A stretch of 6,545 nucleotides of DNA. Origin: Bacillota bacterium. Its GTDB lineage: Bacteria > Bacillota > UBA4882 > UBA8346. The position numbers and the translations under genes were made by a program. This document shows positions 1 through 5,700 of the stretch, one piece after another; the first letter of the stretch is position 1, and every line of letters starts with the position of its first letter. Under the pieces are notes generated by a model. It had not been told where the DNA came from. It ran no database searches and was given only the letters and a program-made list of their open reading frames with translations. The stretch is from the NCBI GenBank assembly GCA_023415375.1, contig JAEZKW010000066.1, positions 1-6,545 of the forward strand, read 5' to 3'.

Positions 1-206
1 TCCGCACCATCCCGATCATATATTGTTGAGGCCAATCGACTTTTATTGAGTTCCGCCCTAAGGTCGAGCCTCCAGACAAGCGGATTAAAAAAAATTGCAG
101 TAATAAACACAAAACCGATCAGTAATATTAGCCCCACCAATAGTCGTAATAGTTTACGCGGTTTATTTCTACCAACACGGCCTTTTTTCTTCGATTTCCT
201 CGGCAT
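1..206 (-). CDS. Probable class A penicillin-binding protein, N-terminal fragment (runs off left edge)
   Basis: The minus strand is open from an ATG at 206 to the window edge, giving 68 codons. The protein starts with a strongly basic tail (residues 1-18, beginning MPRKSKKKGR and rich in K/R), followed by one hydrophobic membrane segment (about 19-41, LLRLLVGLILLIGFVFITAI). A short linker leads to L-A-S-T-I-Y-D-R-D-G at about 58-67. That layout, with a positive inside tail, a single anchor and a T-x-I-Y-D-x-D/N-G motif soon after, is how bifunctional glycosyltransferase/transpeptidase PBPs of the PBP1A type begin. Such enzymes polymerise and cross-link peptidoglycan outside the cytoplasmic membrane. 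A ribosome binding site reading AGGGTGA lies at 217-211, four bases before the ATG, and supports the start. The gene is divergent from the transporter operon, so a functional link is not implied. The catalytic domains lie outside the window, so the family call rests on the N-terminus only. Another membrane-anchored protein remains possible. Confidence 0.6.
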   Translation of the reverse strand, partial: MPRKSKKKGRVGRNKPRKLLRLLVGLILLIGFVFITAIFFNPLVWRLDLRAELNKSRLASTIYDRDGA

Positions 207-235
207 CAACTCACCCTACTTTAGTTTTTACTTCA

Positions 236-250
236 GTATCAATAAGATAC
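236..250. repeat. Short inverted repeat GTATC-AATAA-GATAC
   Basis: A perfect 5-bp inverted repeat with a 5-base spacer lies 30 bases upstream of the start codon of the leftward PBP-like gene. It could be a weak mRNA hairpin in that gene's leader or a half-site pair for a regulator. At this length in AT-rich DNA it could also be chance. Confidence 0.35.
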
Positions 251-256
251 CGAAAA

Positions 257-272
257 ACATTTGGAAAAATGT
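257..272. repeat. Inverted repeat ACATTT-GGAA-AAATGT (possible operator)
   Basis: A perfect 6-bp inverted repeat around a 4-base centre lies in the divergent promoter region, about 50 bases upstream of the PBP-like start codon. The octamer AAACATTT at its left arm (255-262) recurs at 293-300. The size and spacing would suit a dimeric helix-turn-helix regulator, but no regulator gene is visible and the AT-rich background makes chance occurrence plausible. Confidence 0.35.
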
Positions 273-343
273 GGTGTGTCCAAAATATGGGTAAACATTT
301 TGTGTATTGCCACTAGAAGACTACTTTCTATCTGTTTTGCGCA

Positions 344-372
344 TTGATTTCTATTCATTTCTGTATTATTAT
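344..372 (+). promoter_or_regulatory. Candidate sigma-70-type promoter of the transporter operon
   Basis: A TTGATT -35 box (344-349) is followed, after exactly 17 bases, by a TATTAT -10 box (367-372). These match the TTGACA and TATAAT consensus at 4 of 6 and 5 of 6 positions. It is the best rightward -35/-10 pair I found in the intergenic region. Transcription would begin near 379, leaving a leader of about 175 nt before the first ATPase gene. Weaker alternatives nearer the gene are a TTGATT at 433-438 with a poor -10, and an isolated TAGAAT at 519-524 without a good -35. Confidence 0.5.
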
Positions 373-552
373 ACCAACATTAATATTACATAAATTTTCC
401 ATCACAATTATAAACTTATTAATATATAAATATTGATTTTAAGGGATTTAGAAATATTCGCTAACCATTTTGGTTCAATTCATAACCTTCAAAAAGCAAT
501 TAATAATTATCGATATCATAGAATATTGATTTTTAAACGGAGGGTATAGCTT

Positions 553-1596
553 ATGAATATTTCAAAAGTGGAGCCTCAGACACAAACTACTTCAACATTG
601 GAAATGAACCTGGAAACTCTTCTAAAAATCAAAGATTTGCATACTTATTTTGAAACAGAGGAAGGTACCGTAAAAGCTGTTGATGGCATTTCATTGGAGA
701 TTAACAGGCAATCAGCCTTGGGTATAGTTGGTGAAAGCGGTTGCGGAAAAAGTATCACCGCCCTTTCGATTATGCAATTGCTCCCCCGACCAAAAGGGAG
801 AATCCGTAACGGACGGATCCTTTTCCATAGTGAAAATAAAGGTGTCGTAGATATTAGCGCTTTCGATCCAATGAGCGCCGAAATGCAAAGTATTCGCGGA
901 AATGAGATTGCCATGATTTTCCAAGAGCCGATGACTTCCTTAAACCCGGTGTTTACTATCGGCGAGCAGATTGTAGAAGCCATTCAGCACCACCAAAGTA
1001 TATCCAAGAAAGAAGCCTGGACCGTCGCCACCGATATGATTGCCAAAGTCGGTATCCCCAACCCTGCCGAAAACGTCAAAAGCTTCCCACATTGCCTAAG
1101 CGGCGGCATGCGCCAACGGGCGATGATCGCGATGGCCCTATCCTGCAATCCCAATTTACTTATTGCCGATGAGCCAACAACGGCCCTGGATGTTACAATT
1201 CAAGCCCAAATCATTGACCTCATGAAACGGCTGCAACAGGAATATCATATGTCAATCATGATGATCACTCACAATCTGGGAGTCGTCACCAAGCTGTGTG
1301 ATGAAGTTGCCGTTATGTACATGGGTAAAATAGTCGAACAAGGTACAGTCCGCCAAATCATGAAGGAAACTCTTCATCCCTATACTTCCGGCCTAATAAA
1401 ATCTATTCCGACTCTTGGAATACGTGCACAAAAATCCTTAATCCCCATCCCCGGTTCAGTTCCCAGTCCTTTTGACCTGCCGGGAGGTTGTTCATTTCAA
1501 CCCCGATGCGAACGCAGTTTTGAAAAATGCGCAACGAAACCGCCACTTTTCAGAAAAGATAATGATCATTTAGTGAGGTGCTGGCTCTATGAGTAA
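553..1596 (+). CDS. oppD: Peptide-type ABC transporter ATPase, OppD/DppD family
   Basis: This is one of the two cytoplasmic ATPases that hydrolyse ATP to drive peptide-class import through the B/C permease pair. The 347-residue length is normal for the family. Visible motifs, in order, are Walker A GESGCGKS (60-67), Q-loop F-Q-E-P-M-T-S-L-N-P (Q124), ABC signature LSGGMRQR (182-189), Walker B LLIADEP with catalytic E207, D-loop A-L-D (211-213) and H-loop H240. The C-terminal oligopeptide extension (about 275-347) has HPYT, then P-G-S-V-P-S-P, then four cysteines (C313, C319, C326, C343). In DppD-type proteins of this family that arrangement coordinates a [4Fe-4S] cluster. The start at ATG 553 is backed by GGAGGG at 539-544 with 8-base spacing. 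The alternative ATG for residue 18 lacks a ribosome binding site. It is the first gene of the operon, and its last 8 bases overlap the second ATPase gene, suggesting coupled translation of the heterodimer partners. The split between Opp and Dpp substrates cannot be decided from the ATPase. Confidence 0.95.
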   Translation: MNISKVEPQTQTTSTLEMNLETLLKIKDLHTYFETEEGTVKAVDGISLEINRQSALGIVGESGCGKSITALSIMQLLPRPKGRIRNGRILFHSENKGVVDISAFDPMSAEMQSIRGNEIAMIFQEPMTSLNPVFTIGEQIVEAIQHHQSISKKEAWTVATDMIAKVGIPNPAENVKSFPHCLSGGMRQRAMIAMALSCNPNLLIADEPTTALDVTIQAQIIDLMKRLQQEYHMSIMMITHNLGVVTKLCDEVAVMYMGKIVEQGTVRQIMKETLHPYTSGLIKSIPTLGIRAQKSLIPIPGSVPSPFDLPGGCSFQPRCERSFEKCATKPPLFRKDNDHLVRCWLYE

Positions 1597-2641
1597 TTAC
1601 ACTGACAATCATCAAGATTCTATAATTTTACCCAATAATACTTTACTCGAAGTAAAGAATCTCCAAAAATATTTCCCGATTCAAAAAGGAATCCTTCGTA
1701 AAACAGTCGGCTGGGTGAAAGCGGTCGATGATATCAATTTTGATGTTAAAGCCGGCGAGACCCTGGGTCTGGTCGGAGAAAGCGGTTGCGGCAAAACAAC
1801 AACTGGCCGTTGCATTTTACAACTGGAACGCCCAACCGGAGGACTCGTTGATTTTTATCCGAATGGAATAAAGACTCCGGTGAATAAAGACTCTATCAAA
1901 GCACTAAAAAAAGATATGCAGATTATCTTTCAGGATCCATATTCTTCACTGAATCCACGTTTAACGATTGAAAAAATAGTCGCCGAGCCTCTGATGGCCC
2001 ATGGAATCAAGAGCAAATTCGAGATTTATGACCGGGTGGCCGAATTGTTAAAATCGGTCGGGCTTTCCACCGAACATATGAAAAGATTCCCCCACGAATT
2101 CAGTGGCGGCCAACGCCAGAGAGTCGGTATTGCACGGGCTTTGGCACTTAATCCAAAATTAATTATCTGTGACGAACCTGTCTCAGCGCTCGATGTTTCT
2201 ATTCAGGCTCAGGTCATTAATCTACTGGAAGATTTACAAGCTGAACTTGGCCTAACTTATCTTTTTATATCTCACGACCTGAGTGTAGTCAATTATATTT
2301 GCGACCGGGTTGCAGTGATGTATTTGGGAAAGATTGTCGAACTGGCCGAAGTCGATGAATTATTTGCCAACCCCAAACACCCCTATACGGAAGCCCTCTT
2401 TTCGGCTATCCCTGTTCCGGACCCCGATTTTCAATTCGAACAAATCATTTTGGAAGGCGATGTGCCCAGCCCTTCCAATCCGCCCAAGGGTTGCCATTTT
2501 CATCCCCGTTGCCGGTACGCCCAGGCGATTTGCAAAAACGAACCCGCGCTCTTAAAACCGCTTACGGATAATTCAAATCATTACACTTCATGCCATCTCG
2601 CTGAAAATTTGGCCTTAAAGGGAGTCAGGGTTTCCGCCTAA
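1589..2641 (+). CDS. oppF: Peptide-type ABC transporter ATPase, OppF/DppF family
   Basis: This is the second ATPase of the importer, expected to pair with the D subunit. The 350-residue protein has the F-type opening K-Y-F-P-I-x-K-G-I-L (27-36), an insertion between the first strands that distinguishes F from D subunits. Walker A is GESGCGKT (63-70), the Q-loop F-Q-D-P-Y-S-S-L-N-P (Q115), the signature FSGGQRQR (171-178) and Walker B LIICDEP with E196. The D-loop is S-A-L-D (199-202) and the H-loop H229. The C-terminal extension contains H-P-Y-T-E-A-L (264-270), G-D-V-P-S-P-S-N-P-P (290-299) and four cysteines at 302, 308, 315 and 335, spaced as in [4Fe-4S]-binding members. The ATG overlaps the end of oppD in the string ATGAGTAA. 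A GAGGTG ribosome binding site (1575-1580) lies within oppD, 8 bases before the start. Both ATPases keep complete catalytic motifs, so neither site looks degenerate. Confidence 0.95.
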   Translation: MSNYTDNHQDSIILPNNTLLEVKNLQKYFPIQKGILRKTVGWVKAVDDINFDVKAGETLGLVGESGCGKTTTGRCILQLERPTGGLVDFYPNGIKTPVNKDSIKALKKDMQIIFQDPYSSLNPRLTIEKIVAEPLMAHGIKSKFEIYDRVAELLKSVGLSTEHMKRFPHEFSGGQRQRVGIARALALNPKLIICDEPVSALDVSIQAQVINLLEDLQAELGLTYLFISHDLSVVNYICDRVAVMYLGKIVELAEVDELFANPKHPYTEALFSAIPVPDPDFQFEQIILEGDVPSPSNPPKGCHFHPRCRYAQAICKNEPALLKPLTDNSNHYTSCHLAENLALKGVRVSA

Positions 2642-2740
2642 TTAACTTTGAAGCACGAAACTGCCAAATGATTTGTAGGGGGGGTGAAAGGATACGCTTG
2701 TGCCATGCAGGCGATAGATATTCGCTTAAAAATAAAATTT

Positions 2741-2746
2741 GGGGGG
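2741..2746 (+). promoter_or_regulatory. G-run ribosome binding site fixing the binding-protein start
   Basis: Six consecutive G bases lie 7 bases before ATG 2754. A longer in-frame reading from TTG 2739 would overlap this site and add M-G-G-I-F ahead of the signal peptide. The placement therefore decides for ATG 2754. Confidence 0.8.
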
Positions 2747-2753
2747 TATTTTT

Positions 2754-4580
2754 ATGAAAATGAATTTTCGGATATTTTTAGTTGCAATTGCCATTGTGTT
2801 CATTTGTTCTTTAGCCTTTGCTGCCAATTTTGATGCCACTACCTTTACTTTCTTGGGAAATGGCGACGCCGAGACGCTGGATCCCGCCAAAGCCTATGAC
2901 GTAGCCAGTGGCGGAATCATATTCCAATGCTACGATAATCTGGTTCAATATAAGCCGGGCAGCATAACCGAGTTTGAGCCGTTATTGGCCGCCAAAGTTC
3001 CCACTGCTGCCAATGGATTAATTTCCAAAGACGGTAAAACCTACACCTTCCCGATACGGAAAGGGGTGAAATTCCATAATGGAGCTATTTTAACCCCCCA
3101 GGATGTTCAATATTCCTTTGAAAGGGGTATGCTGGCTGATCCCAACGGCGGCGCCAACTGGATGCTGCTAGAACCGTTGCTGGGTGTAAGTACCATCGCC
3201 GAATATGCCTGCGAAATCGGAAAAGTCGGCGATTTTTCAAAAGTAAGTAAAGAGGCTCTTTTGGCGACTGCCAAAGCAGTAATGGCAGCCGTTGAAGTAC
3301 AGGGGAATAATGTTATTTTTCATTTAGCCAAACCCTATCCGCCTTTTTTGGCAATCTTGGCTAAGGATTCTAATTGGTCGGCTATTCTCAATAAAAAATG
3401 GATGATTGAACACGGAGACTGGGATGGTAATCCTGAAAACTGGGTAAAATGGCATGATCTCCCCACTGAAAAGATGACTCTCTTCGACAAAGAGATGGGA
3501 ACCGGGCCTTTTATCCAGGTTAAGTGGGACCGCAGTACCGGTACTCATACTTTTACAGCCTTTAAAGATTACTTCCGCGGCCCGGCCAAATTGAAAACAG
3601 TCATCGAAAACAATGGTGTGACCGAATTCAACACCAAAAAACTCATGCTTCAGCAAGGCGAGGCTGATGCCATTTGGATCCCCACCGAAAATGTCAGTCA
3701 GATGGAATCAGTGCCCAATGTAGTTGTATTAACAAAATTGCCGTGGGTAACCAATACCGTGGCCATATTCAACCAAGGTATTAAAACCGAAGGAAACGAG
3801 TTGGTCGGTAGCGGTAAACTGGACGGTAAGGGAATACCGGCTAATTTCTTCTCCGATATCAATGTCCGTAAAGGATTCTGCTATGCCTTCGATTATGCAT
3901 CTTACATCAAGGATGTCGCCAAAGGGGAAGGATCGACTCCTTACGGCCCGATTCCTATCTCTTTCAAATCCTTTTTCGACACAAAAATGGAAACATACAA
4001 TTACAACACCAAAAAAGCCGAGGAATATTTTAAGAGAGCCTTCAACGGTGAAGTTTGGAAAAATGGCTTTAAATTTACCCTGGTCTATAATATCCCCAAT
4101 AACTCCCGTAAAACCGCAGCCGAAATCTTAAAATTCGGACTGGAGAGCATTAACCCCAAATTTAAGGTGGATGTTCTAGGAATGGAATGGCCGACCATGC
4201 TGCCCAGACGGCGGGAAGGACAGCTTCCCATGGTATTCATCGGCTGGCAAGCCGATTATGCTGACCCGCATAACTTTGCGTTTCCTTATTTGAATAGTGC
4301 TGGTGATTATACGAAATATACCGGAACCGCCGGTGTCGAGTTGGCCAAAAAGGTTTTCGATCCGTTGGTGGATGCTGGTATTGCCACAACCGATTTAAAA
4401 CAACGCATAAAAGTATATAGCGAACTCCAAAAGAAAGCTTTTGAATATGCGCCTTATCTTTGCTATGTTGACGAACTAAATTGGCGGGTCATGGGTTCAT
4501 GGGTTAAGGGGTTTGTTAACGACCCAATTCGTCCGGCCTTTTATGATTATTATGCCCTATCGAAAGTAAAGAAAAAATAA
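2754..4580 (+). CDS. Extracytoplasmic solute-binding protein family 5 (OppA/DppA-like)
   Basis: This is the receptor that captures the ligand and delivers it to the permease. The mature protein acts outside the cytoplasmic membrane. From ATG 2754 it is 608 residues, somewhat longer than E. coli OppA or DppA (about 535-545). Residues 1-23 form a Sec signal peptide (basic K/R start, hydrophobic core 7-20, A-F-A at 21-23 before the likely cut). C18 is preceded by V-F-I, which is not a lipobox, so a free periplasmic protein is inferred. Family marks include E-T-L-D-P-A (40-45) and the T-F-P-I-R-K-G-V-K-F-H-N-G segment with T-P-Q-D-V at 98-118. Further marks are M-G-T-G-P-F (248-253), D-I-N-V-R-K-G-F-C-Y-A-F-D (368-380), and G-W-Q-A-D-Y-A-D-P-H-N-F (497-508). 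D501 lines up by eye with the Asp of OppA/DppA that holds the peptide amino group, consistent with a peptide ligand. About 100 residues between 140 and 240 look less conserved and may explain the extra length. The position between the ATPase and permease genes fits one transport system. Substrate specificity is unknown. Confidence 0.93.
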   Translation: MKMNFRIFLVAIAIVFICSLAFAANFDATTFTFLGNGDAETLDPAKAYDVASGGIIFQCYDNLVQYKPGSITEFEPLLAAKVPTAANGLISKDGKTYTFPIRKGVKFHNGAILTPQDVQYSFERGMLADPNGGANWMLLEPLLGVSTIAEYACEIGKVGDFSKVSKEALLATAKAVMAAVEVQGNNVIFHLAKPYPPFLAILAKDSNWSAILNKKWMIEHGDWDGNPENWVKWHDLPTEKMTLFDKEMGTGPFIQVKWDRSTGTHTFTAFKDYFRGPAKLKTVIENNGVTEFNTKKLMLQQGEADAIWIPTENVSQMESVPNVVVLTKLPWVTNTVAIFNQGIKTEGNELVGSGKLDGKGIPANFFSDINVRKGFCYAFDYASYIKDVAKGEGSTPYGPIPISFKSFFDTKMETYNYNTKKAEEYFKRAFNGEVWKNGFKFTLVYNIPNNSRKTAAEILKFGLESINPKFKVDVLGMEWPTMLPRRREGQLPMVFIGWQADYADPHNFAFPYLNSAGDYTKYTGTAGVELAKKVFDPLVDAGIATTDLKQRIKVYSELQKKAFEYAPYLCYVDELNWRVMGSWVKGFVNDPIRPAFYDYYALSKVKKK

Positions 4581-4589
4581 TTGGTTTTC

Positions 4590-4629
4590 CGGCCAGAAGA
4601 TCGGGAGTATTTCTCCGTTCTTCCGGCCG
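4590..4629 (+). promoter_or_regulatory. Long imperfect hairpin between binding-protein and permease genes
   Basis: Bases 4590-4607 pair with 4613-4629 around a TATTT loop. The outer CGGCC/GGCCG block, a GAAGA/TCTTC block and an inner CGG-AG/CT-CCG block are interrupted by one A-C mismatch, one T-T mismatch and a single-G bulge, giving about 16 pairs. It starts 10 bases after the binding-protein stop. No T-run follows, so a classical intrinsic terminator is unlikely. Hairpins at this place in binding-protein operons elsewhere slow 3'-to-5' mRNA decay and raise binding-protein levels over permeases. That role is inferred here. Confidence 0.7.
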
Positions 4630-4650
4630 ATAACTCAGCCGATTGAATGC

Positions 4651-4655
4651 GGAGG
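4651..4655 (+). promoter_or_regulatory. GGAGG ribosome binding site fixing the permease B start
   Basis: GGAGG lies 9 bases before ATG 4665. A nearer ATG at 4658 is only 2 bases away and in a different frame, so 4665 is the start. Confidence 0.8.
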
Positions 4656-4664
4656 CTATGATCC

Positions 4665-5696
4665 ATGTTAAATTATATCTTACGGCGGCTAATGTTATTG
4701 CCTGCGGTTTTGGTTGGTATCTCGATCGTCATTTTTCTAATGATCAATTCGATGGGACCATGGGCCAGATTGGCGACTTATCTGCCCTCTCCTGATGCCG
4801 AAAAACGGGTTAATCTGGAGGCGATGGTTCAAAAATATCATCTGAACGACCCATTGCATAAAATGTATTTTCGTTGGCTTGGTAATCTGGCCCATGGCAA
4901 TTTGGGATGGTCACAGTCCAGTCACATGCCCGTGGCTGAGGCTATTCGCATCCGGTTTACCGCCACCTTGGAGTTGGCCTTATTTGCCGTAATTCCGGTC
5001 ATTATAGGCGGAGTTATGCTGGGAGTATTGTCGGCGAAATATCACAACCAACCGATTGATCACACCACGCGAATTTTTGCAATCATCGGTTGGTCCTTGC
5101 CCGATTTTGTCTTTGGTTTAATTGTATTAATGATCGGCTATGGCATTCTGGGCTGGTTTCCACCGGGACGTTTGAGCTCCTGGGTCGATTTGGAGGTCGT
5201 GAAAGGCGGATTTCGGCAATTTACCGGACTTAATGTTTTGGATTCCATTCTTAACGGGCGGCTGGATATTCTTTGGGATGCTTTGCGGCATCTTGTCGGC
5301 CCGGTCATCACTCTGACCTATCTTTGGTGGGCCTTTATCTTGAGAGTTACCCGGTCAACCATGCTCGACGTTATGAACCAGGATTATATCCGAACCGCCC
5401 GCGCCAAAGGACTGCCCGAAAACACCGTCATCAATAAGCACGCTCTGCGAAACACTTTAATCCCTGTCTCCACTTTAAGCGGGATCATGTTACTGGGATT
5501 ATTGGGCGGTGTTGTCATTGTCGAAACCGTATTCAACTTTCCCGGACTGGGGCTTTTAATTTCTACCGCAGCCACCCGTCTTGACGTTCCAACTGTTGTG
5601 GGGGTACTTATTTTTTATGCCACGCTTTTGGTTTTAATCAATCTGGCAGTCGATATCCTATACTCAGTCATCGACCCCAGGGTACGATTGGAGTAA
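4665..5696 (+). CDS. oppB: Peptide-type ABC transporter permease, OppB/DppB family
   Basis: This is the first of two inner-membrane channel subunits of the importer. The 343 residues are close to DppB (about 339) and longer than OppB (about 306). The region between the third and fourth helices (about 166-208), with F-P-P-G-R-L, T-G-L-N-V-L-D-S-I-L and a following A-L-R-H-L, also recalls the longer DppB branch. The N-terminus M-L-N-Y-I-L-R-R is typical. Predicted membrane helices lie near 9-29, 103-123, 137-161, 211-229, 268-290 and 310-335. The cytoplasmic EAA loop that docks on the ATPases is clear at about 239-267, with D-Y-I-R-T-A-R-A-K-G-L and A-L-R-N-T-L-I-P. The protein ends with I-D-P-R-V-R, a normal family terminus. 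The gene lies 84 bases after the binding-protein gene, beyond the hairpin, and 4 bases before permease C. The symbol is the generic family name, since Opp versus Dpp specificity is not settled. Confidence 0.94.
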   Translation: MLNYILRRLMLLPAVLVGISIVIFLMINSMGPWARLATYLPSPDAEKRVNLEAMVQKYHLNDPLHKMYFRWLGNLAHGNLGWSQSSHMPVAEAIRIRFTATLELALFAVIPVIIGGVMLGVLSAKYHNQPIDHTTRIFAIIGWSLPDFVFGLIVLMIGYGILGWFPPGRLSSWVDLEVVKGGFRQFTGLNVLDSILNGRLDILWDALRHLVGPVITLTYLWWAFILRVTRSTMLDVMNQDYIRTARAKGLPENTVINKHALRNTLIPVSTLSGIMLLGLLGGVVIVETVFNFPGLGLLISTAATRLDVPTVVGVLIFYATLLVLINLAVDILYSVIDPRVRLE

Positions 5697-5700
5697 AAAT

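Larger units (their letters stand above)
207..552. other. AT-rich divergent intergenic region with operon leader
   Basis: This 346-bp stretch separates the divergent PBP-like gene from the transporter operon and should hold both promoters. It is clearly more AT-rich than the flanking genes, with no convincing coding frame on either strand. It contains a candidate promoter facing right (344-372), two short perfect inverted repeats near the leftward gene (236-250 and 257-272), and a 12-base direct repeat AATATTGATTTT (429-440 and 522-533). I saw no T-box sequence, recognised riboswitch core, tRNA or intrinsic terminator. No leftward promoter with good -35 and -10 boxes was found for the PBP-like gene. 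Confidence 0.7.

Noticed and set aside
46..294. An 82-codon plus-strand frame at the left edge
   Set aside because: It lies antisense to the PBP-like gene start, has no ribosome binding site and a low-complexity serine/phenylalanine-rich translation, while the minus strand has a recognisable protein beginning.
392..408. A possible CodY box (AATTTTCCATCACAATT) in the leader
   Set aside because: Only the first half matches the AATTTTCWGAAAATT consensus. The centre and second arm do not.
645..983. Minus-strand frames inside the first ATPase gene (645-983 and 712-924)
   Set aside because: They are antisense shadows of a fully conserved ATPase frame and resemble no family.
2334..2555. A plus-strand 73-codon frame inside the second ATPase gene
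   Set aside because: It is an out-of-frame shadow over the conserved C-terminal cysteine region.
2739..2753. TTG 2739 as start of the binding protein
   Set aside because: It overlaps the GGGGGG ribosome binding site, and ATG 2754 gives a normal signal peptide with 7-base spacing.
3324..4131. Minus-strand frame 3324-3656 and plus-strand frame 3862-4131 inside the binding-protein gene
   Set aside because: Both are shadows of the family 5 binding-protein frame with no ribosome binding site or recognisable domain.
4590..4629. Intrinsic terminator after the binding-protein gene
   Set aside because: The hairpin is strong but no T-run follows, and the permease genes continue on the same strand with good ribosome binding sites.
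5384..5575. A 63-codon minus-strand frame inside permease B
   Set aside because: It lies antisense to the EAA loop and fifth helix, which are strongly conserved in the plus-strand frame.
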